64,000 bases of DNA, from the NCBI GenBank assembly GCA_030272585.1, contig BSYQ01000006.1:4303001-4367000 (forward strand), written 5' to 3'. Positions 20,639 to 32,812 of this stretch are shown in pieces. A program made the position numbers and the translations under genes. The first letter of the stretch is position 1. Every line of letters begins with the position of its first letter. Below the pieces are notes generated by a model that did no database searches, was not told where the DNA came from, and saw only the letters and a program-made list of their open reading frames with translations. Origin of the DNA: Bryopsis sp. KO-2023. Lineage: Eukaryota; Chlorophyta; Ulvophyceae; Bryopsidales; Bryopsidaceae.

Positions 20639-23600
20639 TCACGAACGAAGTCGCCTACTTCGACGTACCGGAATAGGGGGAATCAACGTTGATTTCTTTC
20701 TCTTCTGGTACTGCTCTACCAGCTCCCGAGCGTTCTCCAAATTCGCTTCAGGCTCCCAAGAGTTGTGCTCATGTGAGTATCCCGTCCACTTTACCAAGTA
20801 CTGCGGAACTACTCGTCGACCGACCTTTACTTCACGGTAGTCGAGGAGGTCTTCTACCTCATACTCTAGTTCTTCCTGTATATCCACAGGTGGCGGAGGA
20901 GGTTGTGTCTTTCCATGCGACCAATACCTCTTAAGTAAAGAAGCATGAAAGACGGGATGAATAGGAAGCGAATCAGGCAATTCCAATCGGAATGCTAGCT
21001 GTTCTGCCATCGGTTTTCGTTTTTGGACACCTTCCAAAACACGAAAAGGACCCAACCAACGTGGCAATAACTTCCTTGATCCAGGGTGTTTCAATTTGAT
21101 ATGTCGTGCATCCAGCAAGACCATATCGCCTACTTGAACATCAACTGGACACCTACGCACATCGGCATAAGTCTTCATCCTTTGCTGAGCACCTTCTAAA
21201 CACCGCTTTGCTTTGACAATCGCCTCACGAATGTCCTCGGTCATCTTCTTCACCGCCGGTACTCCAATCTGTGTCCTTTGTCTACTCAGACCTCCAGGAC
21301 CCATGACATTAGATGTCTTGGATGGAAGTTGTACCGTTAATGGTGTCCACGGATCTCTACCGTAGTTCAAGAAGAACGGTGTTTCACCAGTAGCCATCGA
21401 CTTAGAGTTGTTCAATGCAAACTCTACCACTGGCAACAAGTCACTCCAATCTCTTTGACGAGGTCCTACGAAATGCCGTAAGGTATCTTCGAGGATCCTA
21501 TTCATTGCTTCAGTCTGTCCATCACTCTGTGGATGAAAAGCTGTCGACAATGCTTGAGTGACCCCTAAGGTCTTACAAAGCTCTCTAAAGAACTTTGAAG
21601 TCCACCTAGGATCTCTATCGCTTACGAGGTGCTTAGGAAGACCGTGCAAACGGAAGACCTCAGTAACGAAGAGTTTCGCCGTTTGTACCGCATCACACGT
21701 AGTGTGCGTTGGTACGCATCGCACCATCTTTGTGAGTCGATCCACAAAAACTAAGATGGCATCAAATGCTTCTGCTCCTGATTTAGGCAAATCAGTAATC
21801 AAATCCATTGAAACTGATTCCCATCGACCATCAGGTATACGTAAAGGTTGCAAAGGACCAGGCACCTTGCCGCGACGGTATTTGTTCCTTTGACATGCAT
21901 CGCATCCCTTTACAAAGTTTGCGATATCTCCCTCTACGCCAGGCCACCAAAAGTATTTTAAGACTGTTCTTTGGGTCTTGCGGATCCCAAAATGTCCTGC
22001 ATATACACTTGCATGGCTATCATGTAGGATATCTTCTCTAAGATTATCCCAATTTGGTACTACTACTCGTGCACCATTCCACCACAGGCCTGAGTGCTTT
22101 TGACAACCTGAAGCGGCGACATCTTCGGTTTCAAACCACTCATCCCTAGTGATCCCCTCAGTCAATCTCTCCTTTAGCATCGACGTACCGGGCCGGGGCG
22201 AGGACGGATCCCCATTCCAAGTTGGTCGTTTCTGGCCACCTCCCAGCTCCGAGAGTATTCCGATCTGCTGAGAATACGACGGATATCGTGACAAGGGGTC
22301 TGCCACGTTCGTCCGTCCCGGCCTGTATTCCCACTCGAACCGGAACCCCTGGAGGACTTCGAGCCAACGTGCCGACCTTCGAGAGAGAGTTTCCTGGGAA
22401 TGGAAATATGTGTTAGGCTGGTGATCACACACCACCTTAAACACACGCACATCCAGGTAGCATCGCCACAACTTAAGAGCATGCACTACGACGAACATTT
22501 CCTTGTCACCTATGCTCCAGTTAAGTTGGGCTCCTGATAACTTTCGACTTTCAAAAGCTATAGGATGTTCCTCTTGCAACAAGATTGCACCGATCGCATA
22601 ATCCGAAGCATCTGCGATAACTTCAAAATCTTTTTCGAAGTTAGGCATTGCCAAACAAGGTGCATGTGTTAAATTCTCTTTAACACCATCAAATCCTTTT
22701 TGACAATCCTCGGTCCAACTCCACTCTTTACCCTTCCTAAGTAAATTTGTGAGTGGGGCTACAAGCTTGCTGTAACCTTGCACAAATCTCCGGAAATAGT
22801 TAGAGAGCCCTAAAAATGAACGCAATTCCGCAACGTTCTTTGGGACTGGCCACTCTACTACTTTCTCCGTTTTCCTTTTATCAGCGGAAATACCATCTTG
22901 ATTTATAACAAATCCAAGATAGTGAAGCTCTTTCTTAAAGAAATCACATTTTGATCTCTTCAAGAGCATTTTGTGCTCACGCAAGCGTTTCATCACGGCT
23001 CGCAAATGTTGCACATGTTCCTCCGGAGTTTTGCTGAATACAAGTATGTCATCGAGGTATATTAGGACCGACTTCCCAATCATACCCGAGAATACCCGAT
23101 TCATCCAAGTCTGGAATATTGCAGGTGCATTCGTCAAGCCCATTGGAAGCACTTTGTATTCATACAGACCGAATGGGGTTTTGAAAGCAGTCTTCGGTTG
23201 GTCTGACTCCTTCACTCGAAGTTGCCAATACTCTGCTTTCAAATCTAAGGCCGAAAAGAACTTCGAACCTTGAAGTTGATCAAGGAGATCATCTATCCTT
23301 GGTAGTGGATATTGATTCCTGATCGTCAACTTATTTAAGCCTCTATAGTCGATACACATCCGTCGAGTACCATCCGGTTTGGGAACAAACAAGATTGGTG
23401 CACCCCACGGACTACAACTAGGCTTAATCAAACCCTTCTGCAGCATATCAGAGACTTGATCTTCAATCTCTTTTCTTTCACCCGGTGTGTAACGAAACAT
23501 TGGTCTATGTACCGGTTTCGCTCCAGGGACAAGATCAATTGCTGCATCCTCTTCTCGAGATGGAGGGCATTCCGCCAACCCATCTGAGAATCTGTCTTTA

Positions 23601-24148
23601 TACTCATCTAACAGACTTTCCAGCTCTGTTTGATATGAAGACACTAGAGGATTTTTGGGCAATTCGGGTACCCCAGATTCCTCCCCCTCAAAAGGGTTCG
23701 GGACCTCCCGAACTAGAACCAGAAAAGGACAAATCTCCTTATTACGGAGTTGTCTTCGAGTTTGGGCTATACTCAACAAGGGATTGATCCGTGCATTAGG
23801 CGGACTAGGGGCACGCACAACCAAATTAGGTCGTATCGTGAGTCGGTTTCCCCGTGTAGCTAGAACCGAAGCACTACCAGTAGAAAAATTCATCAGTACT
23901 CGGTGATTGCATAACCACCAGACCTGGGCCCGACCGGACCGGCAGCGAAAAACCGGTCCGGTCCGGTCCAACCTGTCCATGGACCGGCTGACCTGTCCGG
24001 TCCTGTCCGGTCCAGCGAAAAAACGCCGGTCCTTGCAAGACCGGACAGGTTGTGACCTGTCCGGTCCTGTCCACTCCGGTCCAGTCAACCTCGGAAATCT
24101 GGACCGGTTTTCTGACAGATTTTCCGTTTTTAGACAGGTCACACCCAC
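20639..24148 (-). CDS. Ty3/gypsy pol: RT, RNase H, integrase, chromodomain
   Basis: A 1169-codon uninterrupted frame. The first 75 or so residues come from the foldback element (23919-24590) and are not original; retroelement sequence resumes at WLCNHRV, which resembles the end of the protease region. Reverse transcriptase follows with the catalytic YLDD at about 364-367, then RNase H (IADASDYAIGA), and an integrase with an H-x-H/C-x2-C zinc module (HFGIRKTQ, CDACQRNK) and catalytic region residues in MDLITDLP, SDRDPRW and QTEAMNR. Near the C-terminus lies a chromodomain (about 1095-1148: YLVKWTGYSHEHNSWEPE), which targets integration to modified histones in chromoviruses. The core has no stop or frameshift. 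The N-terminal protease is missing or displaced. Confidence 0.92.
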   Translation of the reverse strand: MGVTCLKTENLSENRSRFPRLTGPEWTGPDRSQPVRSCKDRRFFAGPDRTGQVSRSMDRLDRTGPVFRCRSGRAQVWWLCNHRVLMNFSTGSASVLATRGNRLTIRPNLVVRAPSPPNARINPLLSIAQTRRQLRNKEICPFLVLVREVPNPFEGEESGVPELPKNPLVSSYQTELESLLDEYKDRFSDGLAECPPSREEDAAIDLVPGAKPVHRPMFRYTPGERKEIEDQVSDMLQKGLIKPSCSPWGAPILFVPKPDGTRRMCIDYRGLNKLTIRNQYPLPRIDDLLDQLQGSKFFSALDLKAEYWQLRVKESDQPKTAFKTPFGLYEYKVLPMGLTNAPAIFQTWMNRVFSGMIGKSVLIYLDDILVFSKTPEEHVQHLRAVMKRLREHKMLLKRSKCDFFKKELHYLGFVINQDGISADKRKTEKVVEWPVPKNVAELRSFLGLSNYFRRFVQGYSKLVAPLTNLLRKGKEWSWTEDCQKGFDGVKENLTHAPCLAMPNFEKDFEVIADASDYAIGAILLQEEHPIAFESRKLSGAQLNWSIGDKEMFVVVHALKLWRCYLDVRVFKVVCDHQPNTYFHSQETLSRRSARWLEVLQGFRFEWEYRPGRTNVADPLSRYPSYSQQIGILSELGGGQKRPTWNGDPSSPRPGTSMLKERLTEGITRDEWFETEDVAASGCQKHSGLWWNGARVVVPNWDNLREDILHDSHASVYAGHFGIRKTQRTVLKYFWWPGVEGDIANFVKGCDACQRNKYRRGKVPGPLQPLRIPDGRWESVSMDLITDLPKSGAEAFDAILVFVDRLTKMVRCVPTHTTCDAVQTAKLFVTEVFRLHGLPKHLVSDRDPRWTSKFFRELCKTLGVTQALSTAFHPQSDGQTEAMNRILEDTLRHFVGPRQRDWSDLLPVVEFALNNSKSMATGETPFFLNYGRDPWTPLTVQLPSKTSNVMGPGGLSRQRTQIGVPAVKKMTEDIREAIVKAKRCLEGAQQRMKTYADVRRCPVDVQVGDMVLLDARHIKLKHPGSRKLLPRWLGPFRVLEGVQKRKPMAEQLAFRLELPDSLPIHPVFHASLLKRYWSHGKTQPPPPPVDIQEELEYEVEDLLDYREVKVGRRVVPQYLVKWTGYSHEHNSWEPEANLENARELVEQYQKRKKSTLIPPIPVRRSRRLRS

Positions 24149-24590
24149 ATTTCGCCTTTATTAGACCGGCGATGTGACCTGTCTAAAACCGGAACGACCC
24201 TGTCTTGACAGGGTTGTTCTCCTGTTTTAGACCGGCTCCAGGTCGGTCTGGACAGGCGGCCCACCTGTCCAGACCGACTTGGAGTCGGTCTAAAACAGGT
24301 CACATTGGGCGTCACATCGGTCTAAAACAGGGTCACACCGGTCTAAAACAGGTCACACGAGTATGACCGTACTAGACAGGCGACAACCTGTCTGGAAAGG
24401 TCAAATCCGGTCTAGAAAGGTCAAATCCGGTCTAAAAAAGGTAGCCTTTACTAGACCGGATTTGACCTTTCTTGGACCGGATTTGACCTTTCCAGACCGG
24501 ATTTGACCTGTCTAAGAAAGGTCAAATCCGGTCCAAAAAGTGGTTGCCGGTCCTGTCCGGTCCGGTCCAACGGATCGGCGCCCAGGTCTG
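23919..24590. mobile_element. 672-bp foldback/MITE-like element with hAT-type termini
   Basis: It starts CAGACCTGGGC and ends with the inverse GCCCAGGTCTG (11-bp perfect). The interior is packed with both-orientation copies of CCGGTCC, GACAGGT and GGTCAAATCCGG that could fold extensively. CAGACCTGGGC fits hAT-type ends, but the flanking octamers (ATAACCAC and TTTACTAG) do not match. Target duplication is therefore lacking and the classification stays open. It interrupts the protease/RT boundary of the retrotransposon. Confidence 0.65.
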
Positions 24591-27500
24591 TTTACTAGTA
24601 CATCGTCATGAAATAAAAGAGCTGCCAACTCATGATACTTCATGTCTAACCACTGCAAACAAACTCAAAAAGAAATCCACCTGAAAATCTGAATCCTGCC
24701 TGAAAATCTGAAAGAACTATTCTTTTCTTTTCTTTAACTCTGCTGATTTCCACTGATTCAAACACCAAATCAGAGATAGGTCTTCAGAAACTGAAAATCC
24801 TTTTGCGTTTCCTTCTGAGCTTTATATTTCTCACAATAATATTTGAACTACCGCTGGTCCATGGATCTATGGACTTCTCAAAGAAATAAGAAATATACAC
24901 CTCACCCCTGATTTTCTTTCTTGATCTCCTGAAAATCTGCAACTCAAACCAGATCTAATGTATCGAATCAAAATAAAACATTTTTCCAGATTTCAGTCAC
25001 TGCCAATTAAGTCCAAAAGTGACTGCAACAATACCAAGTTCTGTCACTGAAAATTGCTATCTCTGATGCACTTTGACACAACAAACAACCCTGAATTTCC
25101 CTCAGAAAATTTTCAGCTCAGCAACCAGTCTATGGACCTGTAAAATAGAAATCAGAGTCCTCCTTTCAAGCAAAAACTGCAACTCCATCTGCAGTCTGAA
25201 ATAGAGCCCAAATCTCTCATTTTCAAGCCTTTCAAATGTTGTAATTCTGCCACTGATTTGCCAAACTAATTTCCATCAACAAAACTGAAATGAAAACTCT
25301 TCTGTAGGTTTCTGTATCTGCCCTTTTCAATCAACCATACTCAAGGCAGCAAATACTAACACCACAAAGATAAATCTCACAATGCATCAGATATTTTTCT
25401 AAACCAATACTCTGATCCTCTTTCCTCTAGAGCTGAGGTCTCTTCACACTCTGCAACTCCTAGAAAAGACCATTGTATTTTCCTTCGACTCAACTACATT
25501 CCTTCAACAATCTGAAAAGGTGATATCAGATGCAGTTCACATGTTACTGCATCCACTGAAAATTTCTCTAGCCAATTTCAGAATCCTAGCTAGCTTCTAG
25601 TTATAGGCAAGATGTAGATATTCCAATTCTACATCCCTACCTATCGATATACAATTTTCTCCACGTCACGAAATCACCGACAATAAAAATTCAGTTCCTT
25701 CTCAAAACAACAACTGCACGCCGTACACAATCTGCCTGGCATGTATTCTCATTTCAGCCGCACGCCGCACACGGCCTGCCTGGCATGTCCACTGCACTTC
25801 CATAAAGATCAATCGCACGCCGTACACAATCTGCCTGGCATGTATTCTCATTTCAGCCGCACGCCGCACACGGCCTGCCTGGCATGTACACTTCACTTCG
25901 AAGTTTAGACTATGTCCTTTAAAGTAGACTTCATTAGGTCTACCCAGCCCATAACTCCTCGCTCACAAAAACAAATCTGATGTGCCTGCAGAACACATCA
26001 TGCAGGTCAGGTGTGGCCCCACATGACCACACACCCCCTGCCTCCGAGAGCTGAGCAGTTGTGGCTACACTCGGCCCAACAACCCCCTCAAGCTCAGAAT
26101 CCTCCTCCAAAAATTCTGCAAGTCAGTACTCCCCGCACTGCACCTCAGAACTTTTCCTTGAAAATCTGCAGATGCTGCGACTCCCCGCCCAGCATCTACC
26201 AACTCACAGTCTGCAGGTCCCACGCGTCGCCTAGTGGGTACCTCCTGCAACACTGCTCACCTTCTCCTCAAGGTCTCCAGAATTCCCTGCACCAGTGTCC
26301 TTGCCCGGACCACCACCTGCAGAAATTTCATCCACCAGACTTACACACTTCTCCGTAGTTGCGGCTGCACCGGCACTCCAACTTCGGAATGGACTCCGCG
26401 CCCATAGGCTACCCTCCCCTGAGGTAACACCCTGTGTGAGTGGCTACGCCGGCCTTCTCACACTCCACTTCTGTCCTCCTTCGCCTCTTTTCTCACTCCT
26501 GCAAGTCCTCCCTGGACTTCCATCCCCGCGAAAACTTGGGGCTGAGCAACTTTCTTGAGGGATGCTGATCTTAGCTTCCCCGCTCAGTTGTCCTACATGA
26601 GTGTATGCTTCCCATGGCACTCCACTCATGCACCATCTCCTCAGATGTAGCTACACATGGCTTTTCATCTGCAAGAGATATCTGCAAGTCTTGCTCTCCT
26701 GTTTTTACGTTAACAAATCAGCAAATTACTGAGTGCACCTCTTTCCTTTGTCACAACAAACCACTAAGTATATTATGGCAGTCCAAACACAAAAATCTGC
26801 CACAGTTTCTTTGTGTAAAGAATGCCTGAAAACTTCAGGTGACTCCAGCATATCACTAATATACTTTCTGCTTCCAACAGGATAGAAACTCTACCAAAAT
26901 AACTATCAGAAATATACTCCCTTTGAAAATCAGCAACCACTCTGCATCCAAATGAAAAAGGAAGAACAGAACTATACCAAACAAGCAAAGAAAACTTCTC
27001 TTTTGTTCAGCCATCTGCCCTATAGACTTCTGCACTTTTTCTCTGCCTCAAGAGTACTACTGCTGATTCAATAACTGTCCTGAAATTTTTCTGGAAACCT
27101 GAATAAACTTCCAGAATGAGATATATCCTGAAAACCTATTTTCCAACACCTCAAAGACAAATAACCAAGGGTGTAACCAGAAATTTCTTTTCTCTAAGAC
27201 CAAGCTTCTTCAACCAACTCTGCTACCACCAAAGTCTTGTTGAAATAAAAACCTAAGTACTGAGAAAATGCTGCCATCAACCAATGAAAATACCCTCTTA
27301 ATCAATGGGTAGGATGTGGCTGCTTTATCACTTCATCCTCCCCATCTGATTTCTTTTCTCTTTGAAAGACAATCAGTATTTTCAAACAGCTTAATTTCCA
27401 GAATTCCCTAGACTACCTTTGAAAATTCAGTCTCTAACAATACTACCACAATTGAGTATTGTTCCCTTCCAGAAAATTCTCTAATCACTAGCAACTGTTT

Positions 27501-30500
27501 TCTGCTCAATAAGGGGCATCCTTTAACAAAATAACCTGCCCTCATATCAATGTATCCGACTGAAAACTTTCTGCTAGCGGAAAATAGAAGATGTCCTATT
27601 TCAGAACACCCATAATAGAAGAAAAGACCAGCTACTGCTGTACCAAACATTTCTTCAATTCACCACTATCACTCAGCCTACTAAAGAAGAGTTCCATGGG
27701 CCTATTGGTCCCTTCAAAAATCTACATCTTTTCTGACCTGCCGAGCAAGGCTGCCACAGTAAAATACCTTGCCAACACACCTAATATCTGCCCTGCCAAC
27801 AACAGAAAATGATCTGCCACTGATCTATAAAAAGACTGATATTCTGTCACTTGTCCCACCAAACAACAGAAAATAATCTGCCACTAGTCTATTATAGAAC
27901 GAAAACTTCATGTCATTGACATTCTTCTGAGAATAACCTGCCACTGGTCTATTCAGAAATCAGAGCAAAATACCATAGGGTTCATCAAGAAAAAGACTAG
28001 ACAACCCTTCAACAGAAACACAAACACTATACCTCAACTGACCAATAGAGTAGAACTGAAAAGTGCCTTAGCTTCCTGCAAGCAACTCTAAAATAAGTTC
28101 TGACCTTCAGTTCTCCTCATTTCAAGTTCAGAAACGACTCTGAAAAATTCCCTCAAGCTATTGTGCATTCACTGAAACACCTGAAAATGTTCCCACAATC
28201 AACACAAATGTAGCAAGTGTTCCTGATGTACAAACATCCAAAATATGTATGCACAATCACATCAAAGCTGATGTGACACATGTTCTGACCTGCCACTAAA
28301 GCCAAGAATTTTTCCACTGCAACCTTCAACACTCTGAAATGATAAGTCACCACTACTGCTCAAATCCACTGAGCCAAGGATAAATCTCCACTAACAAATG
28401 CACAATTCCAAGCAAACAAACAAGGGGGAACTTCTGATCAGAAAAATCCTAACTTCTGACCAATAAAGCTGTCAAATATCACCACCAAACTTTTGAAAGA
28501 ATATATCAAAACTTCCTGAAAAATCTGCCTGGTCTCAAAGACTCTTTCCAGAATTTTCACCACTGACTTGTAATCAATCAAAGCCTTTCAGAACATCTCC
28601 CTCACTTCAGCCTGAAAATTTGACTGCAACTCTGAAATCCTTTATAAAGTGATCAAACATCTTTTCCAGAATGTGTACTGCAATCAGAAGATCATAGATC
28701 ACCTGATCCTGCAATCAATCTGCAGCTTACTACTTCTAAAGTCACTTCTATCAACCAACGAAATGATCAGATCACTCAAATGTAACCCTGCAAGCACGTA
28801 ACACTCTTGCATCTCGCGTCTGCGCTCAACTTACGCTCAACCTGCGCTCAACCTGAGTCAGTTAAGCGATGCCTGCACCAGTCGCACTCACTGCATACAC
28901 TGCAACTCTTCCTGGTCGCAGCAACTTAATGTGTGCTGCGCAATTCTCACTCTCGCATACAACCTGCCACGTTCTGTGCAAGTCCATCAGATCCTGCACC
29001 TTGTGCTGACCTTGCACAGAGCTGCGCGTTCCTGCGTCAGCTGCGCGATCCCTGCATCAGCTGCGCGATCCCTGCATCAGCTGTTCCTTCAATCGACACG
29101 CAGTCCCAACATCGTCTGCGAACTTCCATCAAGAGCTGCACAGTTCCATAAACACTGCGCAATCCCTGCATCCTGCATCAGCGGCATCGACTGCGTCATC
29201 CTCTACGCAGTCCCAACGCTCACTGCGTGATCGTAGCTTGAGCAGCGCAGTCTCATCATCAGTTGTGCAGTTCCAACACTTGATCTGCTCGTCCAGCAAC
29301 ACTGCGCTATTCTGCATCATGCATCGGCTGCCCAGCCTGCATCTGCGCGAAATGTCCCATCGACATTGCAATCCGCTGCACGCAGCGTAACTCTGTCGTC
29401 TGCAGTGCAATTTCGCATGTGCAGCGCTTTCCTGTGGCTGCTGCGCGTCACATCATCATTTACGCAGTGCCAACATTCGTTGCGCACCTCCAGCAAAACC
29501 TGCGAAATCCTGCACCCGCGGTACAATTCTACATTTGCGGCGCAATCCTGGATCTGCTGTGCAGTTCTACACCTGCGACGCAATCCTCCAACTGCTGCGC
29601 CACCCAACGTTTCCTGCGACGCTGCACACAGTCGTGCTGCGCTCGACAATGCTGCGCGTCTGTGTGTGTGCTGCGCTTCTACAAACTCCAATGTACTGCC
29701 CTGCGCTTAGCACATAACAATGCTGCGCACGCCAGGTCTGCTGCGCAGTTCTCAAATACACACACTGCACTGTAGAATGGGTGCATTCTACTCCTGGCGC
29801 TGATTCAGCGACTTTCCTCCACACAGCACACTCAAACACTCCAATGGATAACTGCAACTCTGCAAAGCACTGGCGTCTATCTGCCTTGCAAACCTCTGCT
29901 TTGCACTGTGCTGTGTGCCTGCCAGTGTCCTGCGCCTCTGCGCCTTCTCAATGCGCGACTGCCGCGCACACTGCTGCCTCTGCAGCCTGCCAGGCTCGTT
30001 TGTGATCTTGTCACAAGCCTGCTCCGAAACCAATGTAACGACTCTGCCCCTGCAGATCGCTTTTTCCACTCAAGTCCACTGAAGACTGCGACCCTGCCGG
30101 TCTGCCAGTCTGAACCTGCCGTTCTATTGAACGACCATGGGAGAAGCACTTGAACCTAGCAAGGTTCAAGGAGAGATCAGGTTCCAAACTAAGGTTAGGT
30201 TAAGTTACAAGAATGTCCAAGCCCCAACAACTTATACCGTTTCTTCCAACCCTGATCCAAACTGATCCTAAGCCATAACATCAGTCTGCATCAGTGTTGC
30301 AGACCATCAAACTACCAAGTTCCTTTCAGTCCCCTTTCATGACATGCAGCCTCAGACACCTTGCACGGTACTGCGGTCCTGAGTCTGCCACCTAAGACCT
30401 TCTAGAACCTTGTGCCTGCCAGCTCTGCAGCCCACGTTCTGCAACGCTGCCAGCACCTGTCTGCCATCAGCAACCCTGTCAGCCCGACTACTCTGCCACT

Positions 30501-30620
30501 TCGTCAGTCTGCCAATCTGCTGACTACCAGTCCTTTAGTCTGCAGGTCTGAAGGACCTGAACCATTCCTGCTTCTGCAGAATCATAGCAGTCAACCTGCA
30601 GCTCTAACCTGTCAGCCCAA
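24591..30620. other. 6-kb non-coding spacer between gag and pol
   Basis: No frame longer than about 125 codons on either strand. The plus strand is poor in G and dominated by variants of CTGAAAATC, CTGCAAC and, between 28800 and 30060, CTGCGCA. In element orientation it starts just after a donor-like AGT|GTAAGG (30685-30678) and ends at an acceptor-like TTTGTTTGCAG (24653), so it could be an enormous intron. It could equally be an unrecognised nested insertion. A 99-bp tandem duplication lies inside (25716-25890). Confidence 0.5.
25716..25890. repeat. 99-bp tandem duplication
   Basis: The unit beginning GCACGCCGTACACAATCTGC occurs at 25716 and 25815. Each unit itself contains two related halves (GCACGCCGTACACAATCTG and GCACGCCGCACACGGCCTG). 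Confidence 0.85.
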
Positions 30621-31598
30621 TCACTGCCAGTCTGCAAGCCTGCAGGTCTGCCTGAATCTCCTTTGATTCTGCCGAATCCTTACACTAAGACCCGCAGGAA
30701 AAGATGTTTTACCAACTTTACTCTTACGAGTCTGTTGAGAACTACCACCAAATCTCGGTGAAAAACTCGGCATCATTCGGTTTTTCTTCCGATTAACCGG
30801 ATACACCTTTCCTTTTTCTTCTTTCCGAGATCGCTTTGATCCAACGGTACTCTCCTCCTTTTCTTTGGCACCTTTTTCTAATACTGGATATCGCTCATCA
30901 TGCGATACTCCTTTTGCCAATACATGGGTACGGAATTCCTCATATGAAGTCCATTCATGACCCGAAGTATCAGTGGCAACCGCTTCCTTCAACACTCCAT
31001 GGAGGTTGCGGTGTAAGAACCAAATTTTTGAAATACTATCAATTTTGGTCTTACGAAGAGTAAAATATGTGTCCATTTGGCGCACATATTCTCCAGTATT
31101 GCATCGCCGGTTAATGTGGTCTTTGAATGTGGACAGTTTTTGCGTCACCGCATATTCGGTGGCCAACTCACCAAAACTTCCATCATCCATAGCAACACAC
31201 ATTTCCTCCCAAGTCAGGTTTCCTCCAGAAATTTTCTCTTCCCCGACTCGAGCGATGAGGTGCTTGATTCCCTTGGGTCCCAAGAATGTTGGTCCAATCC
31301 GACCCCATTCTTCTCGAGGAACCCCCTCGGCAATCCAAAAGATCTCCAAAATGACCTTATGTTCTTTCCAAGGACATTGGCCATCAAATTTATCAGGTTT
31401 GGCCGTGGAAGACTTTTTGCTTCCCGACCCTACAGAAGTACTACCCTTTCTGGTAGCCACTTCTCGTTTCCGCTCACGGTCATCCACCTCTTTGCGGAAC
31501 GCCTGATGTTCAGATTGCATCAAAGCAATCCGATTTTGGAGTTCTTCTACCGTTAAGGTGGTGATGTCCTCTTCACCAGAAGGGTCTGGTCTCGACAT
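30621..31598 (-). CDS. Retrotransposon gag-like protein
   Basis: A 325-codon frame starting at the first ATG downstream of the leader. The N-terminal 70 residues are charged and coiled-coil-like (VEELQNRIALMQSEHQAF), followed by a gag-type helical domain with YVRQMDTYFTLRK and a basic Lys/Arg-rich tail (KRSRKEEKGK). It would form the particle and package RNA. No CCHC zinc knuckle is seen. The last residues (after FPAGLS) lie beyond a donor-like GTAAGG and may be intronic or foreign sequence. Confidence 0.8.
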   Translation of the reverse strand: MSRPDPSGEEDITTLTVEELQNRIALMQSEHQAFRKEVDDRERKREVATRKGSTSVGSGSKKSSTAKPDKFDGQCPWKEHKVILEIFWIAEGVPREEWGRIGPTFLGPKGIKHLIARVGEEKISGGNLTWEEMCVAMDDGSFGELATEYAVTQKLSTFKDHINRRCNTGEYVRQMDTYFTLRKTKIDSISKIWFLHRNLHGVLKEAVATDTSGHEWTSYEEFRTHVLAKGVSHDERYPVLEKGAKEKEESTVGSKRSRKEEKGKVYPVNRKKNRMMPSFSPRFGGSSQQTRKSKVGKTSFPAGLSVRIRQNQRRFRQTCRLADWQ

Positions 31599-32812
31599 CT
31601 TAAAGAAGGCTAGTGATTAACCTGCATCGCAGGAAAATCAATCCAGCAGCAAAATTTTCCTCATGTATATTGGTTCTTATCAAAGTACCAACTATACATT
31701 GACATTCGTGGATCAAATTTGTATCTCAATACAAATCATCCCTATGAAAATTGACCTTGTATTCAGTGAAAATCATTCACTTTCGCAAATACAATCAATT
31801 TTCATTGAAGCTCATTTTGCCTCATGCCAAATCAGGAAAATAATCGCTATTCATTCTCTCATTTTAGCGGATTAATTCTTCAACTCGATTTTATCGATCA
31901 ACAATCATCTGTCTCCATTAGCGAATTACGACAAGTCCTATTCCTCAAGGCTCAAGAGAGCGTACCATACCATACGAACCACTAACAAAAGCCCTCAATT
32001 TTACACAGACCACTGCGCTAGCAAACCGATCCCGAAAGACCAGGGGTCTAGTGATTTCAAAGGGCAATAGTGACTCTCCGTACAGCTAGGATAGGAGTGC
32101 CGAGTAACGCTTTTTAGACGTGAAAATTGCCGAATCGATTTAATCAAATATCCAAGATCAACCCTAATAAAACTCAAGAGAAATGAACTTCCTTCCTCTT
32201 ACTTCCCTCATCTCCTTTTATTGACCAAATAAAAGGTCTCCTTTTGTTATACCGACTCAAGCTCCCCTAGCACTTGAGTCCTTATACTCGTTCCACCATC
32301 TAAGAGAGTACTCTTAGTGGCTTCTCGCGAGCACATGGTACAACAACCTCTTTACTCTTAGTATCTTCAGGTGTTAACCCTGCCCATACAAAGTTAACCC
32401 CACCCTTTGGATAAAAGAGAAACTTTTATAGTTCAAAAACTATACTATCTTGAAGTCGCAACGTGTCGACGTTCAAAATGATTCTAAAACATCATTTCGA
32501 TCGTCCAACACCTAGAACCGACACGGACGACCTCAAAACACCCAAATTCCGACGCGAAACTTTAAAACGTCATAACTTTGCGCACACGCATCGGATTCAC
32601 TCGCGACAAATTGCAACGGATGCATCTTGTTCCGTAGATGCTTTTAGACACCTTATATGTTCGATTCCGTGACGTATACGGTCCGGAACGGGCCAAAACG
32701 TGTCGCTAATCGAACAGCTCCGATTTCCCTGCAGAAAATCCGCGCGCCGCAATAAGCAGTGCGACTCCACTTCCCACACGATAGGATGCTTGCCAAAGCT
32801 CCGAAACCAAGT
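31599..32812 (-). other. Retrotransposon 5' leader with primer-binding site
   Basis: 1.2 kb between 5' LTR and gag. TGGTTTCGGAGC (32809-32798) begins three bases inside the LTR and has the form of a tRNA-primer site (TGG plus complement of a tRNA 3' arm). It differs from the common initiator-Met site TGGTATCAGAGC at two positions. The rest is AT-rich and lacks long frames. Confidence 0.75.

Noticed and set aside
29317-29691. Frames up to 124 codons in the gag-pol spacer
   Set aside because: Open on both strands because the CTGC-type motif avoids stops; no start context, domain or splice signal.
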